Positions 41,808 to 49,852 of a stretch of 59,043 nucleotides of DNA are shown here, in pieces. This stretch comes from Pseudonocardia sp. ICBG1293 (GTDB lineage Bacteria > Actinomycetota > Actinomycetes > Mycobacteriales > Pseudonocardiaceae), in assembly GCF_020131355.1 (NCBI RefSeq), contig NZ_JAHLEL010000042.1:1-59043 (forward strand), read 5' to 3'. The position numbers and the translations under genes were made by a program. Position 1 is the first letter of the stretch; the number at the start of each line of letters is the position of its first letter. The notes beneath the pieces were generated by a model that saw only the letters and a program-made list of their open reading frames with translations, made no database searches and was not told where the DNA came from.

Positions 41808-42341
41808 ATGATCGTCGTGGTCCGGGGATGGCGGTGGGTCGGCGGCGCGGCGGTCACGGTGCTGACGCTGGTGGCCGTGCTGTCCTGGGCGCGGTGGGCC
41901 GCACTGCCCGCGGACGTCGCCGTCCCCGCGGGCACCGGCGGTCCGGTCGTGGTGACCGACCCCGGGCCCCGCTGGGTCTACCTGGAGACCCGCAGCGGAG
42001 CCGGCTCCGCCGACGCGCTGCCCACGGTGACCGGCCCGTCCGGACCGATGCCCCTGGTCCCGGCGACGATGGACGAGACCTACTCCGTCGGTGCCCGCTC
42101 CGGCTTCCTGATCGGGTCGTTCGAGGCCACCGAGCCGGGGACCTTCACCCTGTCCGCCGCGCCGGGGGCCCGCGGGATCGGGGTCGCGCTGGTCGTGGCC
42201 GCGGCCGGGGTCACCCCGCTGCTCGTGGCGATCCTGACCACGGTCGCCGCCTGCGTCGGGGCGGCCGTGCTGCTGGTGCTGGTCCTGCTGCTGCGGCGAC
42301 GACCCCCGCGGACCGTCCCCCCGCCGTGGACGGTGCACTGA
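41808..42341 (+). CDS. Membrane protein of unknown function, two helices
   Basis: A 177-residue protein. A helix near the N-terminus (about residues 12-30, GAAVTVLTLVAVLSWARW) and a long one near the C-terminus (about 128-160, ALVVAAAGVTPLLVAIL and VGAAVLLVLVLLL) flank a domain of about 95 residues outside the membrane that includes PGPRWVYLETRSG and ETYSVGARSGFLIGSFEATEPG, likely a beta-sandwich. Its stop overlaps the next start by one base (TGATG). No family recognised. Confidence 0.6.
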   Translation: MIVVVRGWRWVGGAAVTVLTLVAVLSWARWAALPADVAVPAGTGGPVVVTDPGPRWVYLETRSGAGSADALPTVTGPSGPMPLVPATMDETYSVGARSGFLIGSFEATEPGTFTLSAAPGARGIGVALVVAAAGVTPLLVAILTTVAACVGAAVLLVLVLLLRRRPPRTVPPPWTVH

Positions 42342-43084
42342 TGGGGACACCGCGGGTGCACGACGACGGCCCCGTCCGGACCGTCACCCTGGACCGCCCC
42401 GGTGCGGCCAACGCGCTGCACCTCGACGACGTCGACGCCATCGCCGACGCCGTCACCGACCTCCCGGACCGGGTGCGGGTCGTCGTGCTCACCGGCACCG
42501 GGGACCGCGCGTTCGGCGCGGGGATGCACCTCGACGTCTTCCGCGACGCCGGGCCCGGCGACGGCCGGGAGATCATCACCCGGCTCGCGGAGTGCCTGCG
42601 TGCGGTGCGCACCGCGCCGGTCCCGACCCTCGCCCGGCTCAACGGTGCCTGTCTGGGCGCCGCGTTCGAGCTGGCCCTGGCCTGTGACCTGCGCGTCGCG
42701 CACTCCGGGGTGCGGGTGGGGCTGCCCGAGGTGCGCCTCGGCATCCCGTCCGTGGTCGACGCGGCCCTCCTGCCCCGCTACGTCGGCGCCGCGCTCGCCC
42801 AGGAGATGGTCCTGACCGGCAGCGTGCACCGGGTCGACGAGCCCGGGGTGGCACCGCTGGTGAACCGGCTGGTCGAGGACCCCAGCGGTCTCGACGCCGC
42901 CGTCGACGACCTGGTCACGACCCTGCTCGTCCCGACCCGGGAGGTCCTCGCCGCGCAGAAGGAGCTGCTCGAGACCTGGCGGGAGCTGGGCATCACCGGG
43001 TCGGTGGACGCCAGTGTCGACACCTTCGCGGAGGTCTTCGCGCTGCCCGCGACCCGCGCCGCGATCACGAGGTACCGGCCGTAG
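42341..43084 (+). CDS. Enoyl-CoA hydratase/isomerase family (crotonase) protein
   Basis: A 247-residue crotonase-fold protein. Features are VRTVTLDRPGAANAL, the oxyanion segment FGAGMHLDVF, NGACLGAAFELALACDLRVA, and the catalytic-Glu position in GLPEVRLGIPS. Only one of the two hydratase glutamates is evident (the first is Ala-Ala in LGAAFE), so it may be an isomerase, or hydrolyse or dehalogenate an acyl-CoA instead. It overlaps the upstream membrane-protein gene. Confidence 0.82.
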   Translation: MGTPRVHDDGPVRTVTLDRPGAANALHLDDVDAIADAVTDLPDRVRVVVLTGTGDRAFGAGMHLDVFRDAGPGDGREIITRLAECLRAVRTAPVPTLARLNGACLGAAFELALACDLRVAHSGVRVGLPEVRLGIPSVVDAALLPRYVGAALAQEMVLTGSVHRVDEPGVAPLVNRLVEDPSGLDAAVDDLVTTLLVPTREVLAAQKELLETWRELGITGSVDASVDTFAEVFALPATRAAITRYRP

Positions 43085-43094
43085 GGTCGCCGCC

Positions 43095-44141
43095 ATGGCC
43101 GTCACGACCAAGATCGCCGACCTGACCGGGCCGGGGCACACCGACCGGTTCGGGATCGGCGGCACCGACCTCGGCATCCTCGCCACCGCGCCGGACGGGC
43201 GGCTGGTCGCCGTCTTCGGCGACACGTTCGACCGGGCCGGGGTCGGCGGCCCGGGCTGGCGCTCCCCGGTGGTGCTGTTCGCCGACCCGCAGGGGTTCCG
43301 GTCCGGGCTGCGCTGGACCGGCTCCGGCGGGGACACCGCCGACTACGCCTGCCGGCTCGTCGGCAAGCCGGCGACGAACTGGTTCCGGCTGCACCGCCGC
43401 GTCACCACCATCCTGCCCGCCGACGTCATCACCGTCGGCGACACGATGTACCTGCACGTGATGGCGAACAAGGGCCTGGGCAACGTGCTGTGGAGCGAGA
43501 TCCTCGCCTCCCACGACAACGGCGTCACCTGGGAGCGCACCGGCTGCGACTGGCCCGGCGACCACCACGACGGCCTGTTCCAGCAGCTGACCTGGTGCGA
43601 CGGCGGCGACGGGTACGTCTACGCCTACACCACCGGCTTCCAGCGCCGGGACGGTCTGCTGCTGCACCGGGTCCCGGCCGACCGGATCACCGACCGTTCC
43701 GCGTGGGAGCCGTGGGGCTTCGCCGGGGAGCGCTGGGACTGGGGCAACCCGCCGACGCTGACGCTGCCGGGCGCGTTCGGGGAGCTGAACCTGCGCCGGG
43801 TCCCGGGCCCGGACGGCCGCGGACACCTGCTCCTCACCGTGTTCGACGCCGGGCACTACCGCATCGACACGCTGCTGCTCGACCGCCCGGAGGCCGACCT
43901 GCACCGCGCACCCCGGGCCACCGTGCTGACCGGCTGCGGCTGGGACGACGAGGACCACGCCACCGGCCGGGTCGCGCAGCTCTACGGCGGCTACGTCGTC
44001 CCCGGCTCGACGCTCGACGACCTGCACCTGGTGGTCAGCCAGTGGAACACCACGACCAACTGGCCCTACCGCGCGATGCAGTTCCGGACGGACGTCACGG
44101 AGCTGCTGCGGACGGAGCAACCCCGGGTCCCGGCGTCATGA
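43095..44141 (+). CDS. DUF4185 beta-propeller protein, candidate endo-D-arabinanase (GH183-like)
   Basis: A 348-residue protein with the DUF4185 pattern: GIGGTDLGI, VAVFGDTFDRAG, WRSPVVLFAD, TILPADVITVGDTMYLHVMANKG, and the later AYTTGFQRRDGLLLHRV and VSQWNTTTNWPYRAMQF. This is a five-bladed propeller with conserved acidic residues. Some DUF4185 members, now called GH183, cut the D-arabinan of mycobacterial cell walls. No signal peptide is visible, so it is either cytosolic or exported by another route. A role in envelope arabinan turnover is inferred. Start at ATG 43095. Confidence 0.75.
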   Translation: MAVTTKIADLTGPGHTDRFGIGGTDLGILATAPDGRLVAVFGDTFDRAGVGGPGWRSPVVLFADPQGFRSGLRWTGSGGDTADYACRLVGKPATNWFRLHRRVTTILPADVITVGDTMYLHVMANKGLGNVLWSEILASHDNGVTWERTGCDWPGDHHDGLFQQLTWCDGGDGYVYAYTTGFQRRDGLLLHRVPADRITDRSAWEPWGFAGERWDWGNPPTLTLPGAFGELNLRRVPGPDGRGHLLLTVFDAGHYRIDTLLLDRPEADLHRAPRATVLTGCGWDDEDHATGRVAQLYGGYVVPGSTLDDLHLVVSQWNTTTNWPYRAMQFRTDVTELLRTEQPRVPAS

Positions 44142-44202
44142 GAAGTGGGTATCTCCCGGCATGGGCCGCACCCGGACGGGGGTTCTGCTCGTAGGGCGCT
44201 CC

Positions 44203-44544
44203 ATGAGCTCGGAGCACGACGGGACGCGCCCCTTCACCGCGACGGTGGTCGTCGGTGGCTGTCCCCTCACCGCCGACGAGCTGCGTGTGCTGGCGCGGAC
44301 GCTGCCCGAGCTGTCCCGGGTGCGGACCGCGCGCCACGACGGCGAGCTGGTCCTGCAGGCGCGCCTCGACGACGTCGACGGTCCCGCCGCCGTGCGACGG
44401 CTGCGCCGCGCGGTGCCGCGGCTGCTGACCGGGTTCCCCGGTGTCGTCGTCGCGGCCGGCCCCGGGCCCGCGCCCCGGCCGTGGATGCCGTGGCGGCGCC
44501 CGGCCGTCAGCCCGGTTCCCGCTCCCCGGGCGGCAGGAGGCTGA
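44203..44544 (+). CDS. Small protein of unknown function
   Basis: About 113 residues from ATG 44203. The central segment FTATVVVGGCPLTADELRVL ... RTARHDGELVLQARLDDVDGPAAVRRLRRAV looks like a folded alpha/beta domain with normal codon-position GC bias. The last 30 residues are Pro/Ala-rich. Its 3' end overlaps the convergent gene ending at 44507 by 38 bases. No family recognised. Confidence 0.5.
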   Translation: MSSEHDGTRPFTATVVVGGCPLTADELRVLARTLPELSRVRTARHDGELVLQARLDDVDGPAAVRRLRRAVPRLLTGFPGVVVAAGPGPAPRPWMPWRRPAVSPVPAPRAAGG

Positions 44545-44902
44545 AGTACCAGCGTCCCGCCTCCTCGGTGACCGACAGCGTCACCAGCACCGGGCCCGAG
44601 CGCACCTCGACCCGGTCCGGCCCGGTGGGCAGCACGGCGGGCGACCCGGCCGCCTGCAGGCGTTCGACGTAGTCGTCGACGAAACCGCGGTCCGGGGCGT
44701 CGAGCAGCAGCTCGTGCAGCCGGGCGCCGCCGCCGTCGGGGGTACGCAGCGCGGCGTCTCCCCGGGCGTAGAGGGCGGCCCGGTCGTCGGCGCCGCGCTC
44801 CCCGGCCGCCGCGATCAGTGTGACGGTCCCGACGATCCACGCCCCGACGAACGCGACGGCGATCCACCCCAGCAGGGTGCGGGTGCGCGCAGGACGTCTC
44901 AT
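44507..44902 (-). CDS. Small membrane-anchored protein of unknown function
   Basis: A 131-residue protein. One N-terminal helix (residues 9-33, LLGWIAVAFVGAWIVGTVTLIAAAG) is followed by an outside domain with ADDRAALYARGDAALRTPDGGG, LLDAPDRGFVDDYVERLQAAG and VRSGPVLVTLSVTEEAGRWYFSLLP. The domain looks like an NTF2- or SnoaL-like small fold, but this is a guess. It is divergent from the DedA-like gene. Confidence 0.6.
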   Translation of the reverse strand: MRRPARTRTLLGWIAVAFVGAWIVGTVTLIAAAGERGADDRAALYARGDAALRTPDGGGARLHELLLDAPDRGFVDDYVERLQAAGSPAVLPTGPDRVEVRSGPVLVTLSVTEEAGRWYFSLLPPGEREPG

Positions 44903-45031
44903 CAGGCCGAGACGGTGTCATACCGGACACGTCGTCCGCCGCACACCCGTCGCCGTTCACCGGTCCGTGCCGGTGCGCACCCGAACCCCGCGGGTACCCG
45001 CACTCGTAGACCCGGGTGGAGGTGGTCGACG

Positions 45032-45709
45032 GTGGCCCGATGGTGGCGGCCCGTGCTGCTGGTGACACTGGTGGCCGCGGGCTCCGCGGTACTGCTGGTC
45101 ACCGGCTGGCCGACGGTCGAGGGCGTCCGCGCGACGACAGCGGCCGCGGGCTGGGCCGCACCGGTCCTGTTCACCGTGCTGTTCGTCGGGTTCACCCTGG
45201 TCCCGGCGCCCGCGACCGTGATGGGCATCGCGGCCGGGGTCCTGTTCGGCCTGCCCGTCGGCCTGGCGACCACGATGACCGCCGTCGCCGTGGGCTCGCT
45301 GATCGGTTTCGTGCTGTCGCGGACGCTGGGTCGCGAGGTCGTCGCCGGGATCGGCAGCGCCCGCATCCGCCGTCTCGACGCGCGGCTGCGCCGGGGCGGG
45401 CTGTGGGCCGTCGCCGGGGGCAGGCTGCTGCCGGTGATCCCGTTCCCGGTGCTCAGCTACGCCTGCGGGCTGACCGCGATCCGGCTGCGCGACTTCCTCG
45501 CCGGGTCCGTGCTGGGCGTGCTGCCCTCGGCGGTGGCGTTCGTGACGATAGGCGCCTACGGCGGGGACCCCGGCTCGGTGCCGTTCGTGGCCGCTGTCGC
45601 CGGGCTGGTGCTGCTGACGGCCGCCGCACTCGTCGCGGGTCGGCGCCGACGCCGCACCGCTCCCCCGGCCCCTCCCGCTCCCCCGGCTCCGTCGATCCCG
45701 GTGGGCTGA
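45032..45709 (+). CDS. VTT-domain (TVP38/TMEM64, DedA-like) membrane protein
   Basis: A 225-residue protein with about five helices. The VTT-domain signatures are LVPAPATVMGIAAGVLFG (re-entrant loop region, about residues 58-75), the central Gly/Arg segment GGRLLPVIPFPVLSYACGLTAIRLRDFLAGS, and the final helix before a basic Pro-rich tail. VTT/DedA proteins act in membrane lipid translocation and envelope homeostasis. The GTG start at 45032 has GGAGGTGG about nine bases upstream. Confidence 0.85.
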   Translation: MARWWRPVLLVTLVAAGSAVLLVTGWPTVEGVRATTAAAGWAAPVLFTVLFVGFTLVPAPATVMGIAAGVLFGLPVGLATTMTAVAVGSLIGFVLSRTLGREVVAGIGSARIRRLDARLRRGGLWAVAGGRLLPVIPFPVLSYACGLTAIRLRDFLAGSVLGVLPSAVAFVTIGAYGGDPGSVPFVAAVAGLVLLTAAALVAGRRRRRTAPPAPPAPPAPSIPVG

Positions 45710-45722
45710 GCGGACGCCCCCG

Positions 45723-45780
45723 TCGATCAGTACCTCAGCGCTGCCCGATCCTGCCCCGACCGCGCTGAGGTACTGATCGA
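45723..45780. terminator. Long hairpin terminator between convergent genes
   Basis: A perfect 19-bp stem (TCGATCAGTACCTCAGCGC at 45723-45741 with 45762-45780) and a 20-base loop, between the VTT gene and mosA. It probably ends transcription from both sides. Confidence 0.75.
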
Positions 45781-45788
45781 TCCCGGGG

Positions 45789-46586
45789 TCAGGCCGAGAC
45801 GACGGTCCCCACGTGCTCCCCGGCGAGGGCCTTGGTCAGGTTCCCGGCGACGGTCCCGTTGACGATCTGCACCGACCGGACGTGGCGGGCGCGCTGCAGG
45901 GTGCGCAGCGCCTCCCGGTCGATCGGCAGGGTCCGGGCGGCGTCGGCGAGCAGGCCCGCCGCGGACGCCTCGCGCAGCACGGTGTCCCCGTCGAGCACGC
46001 CGTCGACGTCGCGGACGTAGGTCAGCGACGCCGCACCCCAGGCGTCGGCGAGCAGCAGCGCGCCGGTGTCGGTGCGGTGTGGCGGGACCTTCCCCGCCGA
46101 CGGCGGGTGCTCGTGCACGCCGTAGGGCGGGTAGCCGTTGGTGACGACCGCGTTCGACGCGGCCAGGTGTACCGGCAGCTGGTGGGCGACGGCGTCGTGC
46201 CCGAGGTAGGCGACGCCCTGCTCGGCGAGCAGGGCGGCGACCAGGTGCCCGTTCTGCTCGGCCTCACGACCGGCGATCTCGGCGAGCGCGCCCGTCGGCA
46301 GGCCCAGGTCGAGGCCGACGCCGAGCGCGTGCCGGGCGCGGATCCCGGCGCCGGTGGCGATCAGCAGTGGGTCCCCGGAGATCGCGGCGCGCAGCTCCTC
46401 GACGATCGGCAGCAGCACGTCGCGGCCGCGATCGACGATCGAGCGTCCGCCGAGCACGACGACGCGCAGACGGGGCAGCATCCGGATCACCGGCTGCTGC
46501 TGGTCGACGGGGCGGACCTGCTCGCGGTCCAGCAGGGTCTGGCGGGCCAGCGGGGACTCGACGTCCTTGGGGTGGGTGGTGCTCAT
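45789..46586 (-). CDS. mosA: Molybdenum/tungsten storage protein, alpha-type subunit
   Basis: A 265-residue amino-acid-kinase-fold protein that follows the alpha subunit of the Azotobacter molybdenum storage protein: SPLARQTLLDREQVRPV at the N-terminus, VVVLGGRSIVDRG, LIATGAGIRARH, GLDLGLPTG, EQNGHLVAALL, the His-bearing YGVHEHPPSAGKVPPHR, DTGALLLADAWGAA, and the end VQIVNG ... ALAGEHVGT. In Azotobacter an alpha3-beta3 cage uses ATP to store over 100 Mo or W atoms as polyoxometalate clusters. It overlaps the beta-type gene by four bases (ATGA). UMP-kinase relatives differ in these signatures. Mo versus W preference is unknown. Confidence 0.82.
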   Translation of the reverse strand: MSTTHPKDVESPLARQTLLDREQVRPVDQQQPVIRMLPRLRVVVLGGRSIVDRGRDVLLPIVEELRAAISGDPLLIATGAGIRARHALGVGLDLGLPTGALAEIAGREAEQNGHLVAALLAEQGVAYLGHDAVAHQLPVHLAASNAVVTNGYPPYGVHEHPPSAGKVPPHRTDTGALLLADAWGAASLTYVRDVDGVLDGDTVLREASAAGLLADAARTLPIDREALRTLQRARHVRSVQIVNGTVAGNLTKALAGEHVGTVVSA

Positions 46587-47410
46587 CGGGCGTCTCCCGC
46601 GGTGATGATCGTGCCCACGTGCTCGCCGGCGAGCGCGCAGGTGAGGTTGCCGGGCTTCAGCCCGTTGACGATCTGGATCGAGCGGACGTGCCTCGCGTGC
46701 CGCATGAGCTCCAGCACCGGGCGCTCGACGATCAGGTCGGGCAGGTCCCGCTCGACGAGCTCGTCGACGGTGATCTCGGGGATCAGGGTCGCCGACGGGT
46801 CGTTCTTCGGGTTCGCGGTGTAGAGCCCGTCCTCGTCCTTGACGAAGATCATGTTCTTGCAGCCGTAGGTCTCGGCGACGAGGTAGCAGCCCGCGTCGGT
46901 GCGGTAGGGCGGGATGACGCCCTCGTCGGGCAGCGGCTGCCACATCGCGTACGGCGGCATGCCGGCGAAGATTGCGGCGCGGACCTCGGACAGCGACAGC
47001 GGCAGCGCGTCGAACCCACCCCCGGCGACGACCGGCACCCCGTGCCGGGCCATCAGGTAGCCGAGCATCGTGGCGTTCTGTCCGGCGACGGCACTGCCGA
47101 CCGAGCTGAGCACACCGGTGGGCAGGCCGAGCTCCGCGGCCAGGGAGTAGGCGTGCCGCGCGCGGGTGCCGCCGCCGGTGCCGATCAGCAGCCGGTGCGT
47201 CGACCGGGCCTCCAGCAGCTCCTCGACCAGCGGGAACACCGCCTCCCGGCCGCGATCCACGAAGCTCTGCCCGCCGACCTTGACCACGGACACGTCGGGC
47301 AGGACCCGGGTGTCGGGGGTCCGCTCGGTGGCCGCGGCGAGCTCCGGGTCGTCGAGCGACCGGGTCAGCAGCAGCGACTCGAGTTCGGCCGCGCTCGCGG
47401 CGTGCGTCAT
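46583..47410 (-). CDS. mosB: Molybdenum/tungsten storage protein, beta-type subunit
   Basis: A 275-residue protein matching the beta subunit: AELESLLLTRSLDDPEL near the N-terminus, VVKVGGQSFVDRGR, LIGTGGGTRARH, LPTGVLSSVGSAVAGQNATMLG, FAGMPPYAMW, GVIPPYRTDAGCYLVAE, CKNMIFVKDEDGLYTANPK and VQIVNGLKPGNLTCALAGEHVGT. The ATP-binding Gly-rich loops of the amino-acid-kinase fold are intact. The ATG at 47410 follows GAGGAG. Gene order (beta before alpha) and tight overlap support formation of one heteromeric cage. No nitrogenase genes are present, so the metal would serve molybdopterin or tungstopterin enzymes. Confidence 0.82.
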   Translation of the reverse strand: MTHAASAAELESLLLTRSLDDPELAAATERTPDTRVLPDVSVVKVGGQSFVDRGREAVFPLVEELLEARSTHRLLIGTGGGTRARHAYSLAAELGLPTGVLSSVGSAVAGQNATMLGYLMARHGVPVVAGGGFDALPLSLSEVRAAIFAGMPPYAMWQPLPDEGVIPPYRTDAGCYLVAETYGCKNMIFVKDEDGLYTANPKNDPSATLIPEITVDELVERDLPDLIVERPVLELMRHARHVRSIQIVNGLKPGNLTCALAGEHVGTIITAGDAR

Positions 47411-47939
47411 CGCATCTCCTCGTGTTCCGGTGCGCGCACCCGGACGGGCGGCGCGGTCCAGCGCGAACCTAGCGACTCCCGGTCGCGTGGTGCCCGACGA
47501 CGTCACGGACACCCCCGACCGGGCTGCGGCACCGGGCCCGGGCGCCGCGCCGTCGACGCGGCCGGTCGTGCGCGACCGGCCCGCATCCACTGATCGCGAC
47601 GCCGTCCGGGTGATCCATGCCACTGTCCGGTGCCCGTTCCGCAGCTCCGGCCCACCCCGCGCTCCGACCCCGCACCCGCGGCGCACCCCCACCCCGCGCG
47701 GCGTCGCACGGGCTCCGGTCCCACTGCAGGTGCCCCGCAGGTGTGCGGCGCGGCCGGAACCCGTTGCGGCGCGGGACCGGTGGGGCGGCGACCGCCCGGG
47801 GTCGGTCCGGGCGCGTTCCGGCCCGGCCGGGGGGGCGGTGGCGCCGGCGGCACGGCCGGGCGCCCCGACGCGGGCGCGGGCAGCGCGGCGCGGGCGCGAG
47901 CAGCGCGGGCATAGGCAGCGCAGCGCGGGCAGGGGCGCC
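47411..47939. other. 529-bp gap upstream of mosBA
   Basis: No credible gene is seen. It probably holds the mosB promoter. A 9-bp stem GGCCGGTCG-TGCG-CGACCGGCC lies at 47560-47581, about 150 bases before mosB: a possible operator or leader hairpin. At about 47875-47935 there are degenerate direct copies of GCAGCGCGGGC, next to the end of the ABC ATPase gene; their role is unknown. Confidence 0.45.
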
Positions 47940-48737
47940 TCAGACGCGGAGACGGAAGGTGCCGCTCGCCGCGTCGAAGGCCAGCTCGTCGGTGTCGAAC
48001 GCCGCCCCCACCGCCCCGCAGGCGGCCAGCTGGTCCGGCGCCCCCGTGCGCAGCGCGCCGGCGCCGTCGAGCAGCCAGGCGCGGTCGGCCAGGCGCAGCG
48101 CGGGCTCCAGGTCGTGGGTGGACAGCAGCACCGCGAGGTCCTGCTCCCCCGCCAGCCGGCGCAGCGTCCCGAGCAGCGCGACCCGCGAGGAGACGTCGAG
48201 GAACGCGCTGGGCTCGTCGAGCAGCAGCAGCGAGGGCTGCTGGGCCAGCGCGCGGGCGACCATCATCCGCTGCCGCTCGCCGTCGGACATCCGGGCCAGC
48301 GGACGCCCGGCCAGCGGACCGGCGCGGACGGCGTCGATCGCGGCGTCGACGGCGGCCTCGTCGCCGGGACCGAGCACGCCGGCCGCCCCGGTGTGCGGCA
48401 GCCGCCCCAGCTCGACGACGTCGCGGCCGGTCAGCAGTCCGGGGTCCGGCCGGTCGGTCAGCACGACCCCGACCCGGCGCGCCCGCTCCGACGGGCGCAG
48501 CCCGAGCAGGTCGGTGCCGTCGAGGGTCACCGCCCCGCCCAGTGCGGGCTGCAGTCCGGCCAGGGTCCGCAGCAGCGTGGACTTGCCCGCGCCGTTCGCC
48601 CCGAGCAGCACGGTCAGCTCGCCCCGCGCGGCATGCGCGTCCACACCGGACAGGACCGGGCGGACCCGGCCGCGGCGCAGCGCCCGGCCCTCGGCGTGAC
48701 CGACGGCGAGCCGCGACAGCGCGAGCCCGGCGCTCAC
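47940..48737 (-). CDS. ABC importer ATPase (class II, metal-chelate type)
   Basis: A 265-residue ATPase. GANGAGKST is Walker A, MSDGERQRMMVARAL is the signature, LLLLDEPSAFLD is Walker B with the catalytic Glu, and STHDLE carries the switch His. It belongs to the FecE/BtuD/MolC group by overall pattern. Its GTG at 48737 overlaps the permease stop (GTGA), so it is the last gene of the permease operon. It powers uptake of a metal chelate, corrinoid or oxyanion. Confidence 0.88.
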   Translation of the reverse strand: MSAGLALSRLAVGHAEGRALRRGRVRPVLSGVDAHAARGELTVLLGANGAGKSTLLRTLAGLQPALGGAVTLDGTDLLGLRPSERARRVGVVLTDRPDPGLLTGRDVVELGRLPHTGAAGVLGPGDEAAVDAAIDAVRAGPLAGRPLARMSDGERQRMMVARALAQQPSLLLLDEPSAFLDVSSRVALLGTLRRLAGEQDLAVLLSTHDLEPALRLADRAWLLDGAGALRTGAPDQLAACGAVGAAFDTDELAFDAASGTFRLRV

Positions 48738-49852
48738 CAGGCCGCGCCCAGCCGCCGCGAGCGCAGCAGCACCGCGATCACCACCGGTGCCCCGACCAGC
48801 GAGGTCACCACGTTCAGCGGGACCACGGTGCCCGCGCCCGGTGGGTTCGCCACGATCGCGCAGGCCAGGCCGACCACGGCCCCGGTCAGGGCGGTGGCCG
48901 GGACCAGCACCCGGTGCCGGGACGTGCCGACCGCCATCCGGGCCAGGTGCGGCACGGCGATCCCGAGGAACCCGATCGGCCCGCAGAACGCGGTCACGGT
49001 CCCGGCGAGCACGGCGGCGACACCGAGCACGACCAGCCGCACCCGGGCGACGTCCACCCCCGCGGTGCGGGCGTAGTCGTCGCCCAGCAGCAGCCCGTCC
49101 AGCGGTTTCGCGAGCACCACCACGGCGGCCAGGCCCGCCACGACGATGCCGCCGAGCACCGGCAGCTCGCCGCGGCCGACGCCGGACACCGACCCCAGGC
49201 CCCACATCAGGTACTGCTGCGCGGTGCGCGGGTCGGTCCAGACCAGCAGCAGGCTGACCACCGAGGTAACCGCCGAGCCGAGCATCACGCCGATCACCAG
49301 CAGCGCGGTGACCGAGCACGCGAACCGCGACAGGGCCAGCACCAGCCCGAGCACGGCCGCGGCACCGACCGCGGCCGCCGTGACGGTGGTGAGCCGCCCG
49401 CCGACGACCGGCGCCGCGCCCAGCCCGCCGGTGGCGAAAGCGGCGGCGCCGGAGGCCGCCCCGAGCGTCGTGACCAGCGCGACGCCGAGCCCGGCCCCGG
49501 CGCTGACGCCGAGCACGTAGGGCTCGGCCAGCGGGTTGCGGAACAGCGTCTGGGTCAGCAGGCCCGCGGTGCCCAGCCCGACGCCGACGGCTGCCGCGGT
49601 CACCGCCCGCGGCAGCCGCAGGTCGGTGACGAGCAGGTCGATCCGGGCGTCCGGCGTGCCGATCCCGAGCAGCGCCGACAGGGTCCGGTCGAGCCCGATC
49701 ACCACCGAGCCGGTCGAGACCGCGAGGGCCAGGAGCACGACGACCCCGGCCGAGAGCAGCCCCAGGGCCAGCGGTGCGCGGCGCCCCGAGCGCTGCCCGG
49801 CCCGGTCCGGCTCGCCGGTCGCGGGTCGCGACGCCGGCGCGGCGTGGCTCAT
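48734..49852 (-). CDS. ABC importer permease, FecCD/BtuC/MolB family
   Basis: A 372-residue permease with about ten helices. FecCD signatures are LRLPRAVTAAAVGVGLGTAG, QTLFRNPLAEPYVLGVSAGAGLG, WGLGSVSG, and the coupling segment AFCGPIGFLGIAVPHLARM. A 35-residue disordered N-terminus precedes helix 1. The ATG overlaps the binding-protein stop by four bases. Class II importers of this family move siderophores, heme, cobalamin and, in the Haemophilus MolBC case, molybdate. Confidence 0.9.
   Translation of the reverse strand: MSHAAPASRPATGEPDRAGQRSGRRAPLALGLLSAGVVVLLALAVSTGSVVIGLDRTLSALLGIGTPDARIDLLVTDLRLPRAVTAAAVGVGLGTAGLLTQTLFRNPLAEPYVLGVSAGAGLGVALVTTLGAASGAAAFATGGLGAAPVVGGRLTTVTAAAVGAAAVLGLVLALSRFACSVTALLVIGVMLGSAVTSVVSLLLVWTDPRTAQQYLMWGLGSVSGVGRGELPVLGGIVVAGLAAVVVLAKPLDGLLLGDDYARTAGVDVARVRLVVLGVAAVLAGTVTAFCGPIGFLGIAVPHLARMAVGTSRHRVLVPATALTGAVVGLACAIVANPPGAGTVVPLNVVTSLVGAPVVIAVLLRSRRLGAAW

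Noticed and set aside
47870..47940. Degenerate GCAGCGCGGGC repeats as a possible CRISPR or iteron
   Set aside because: Copies are short, irregular and without spacers or replication genes nearby; simple GC-rich repetition is the better explanation.
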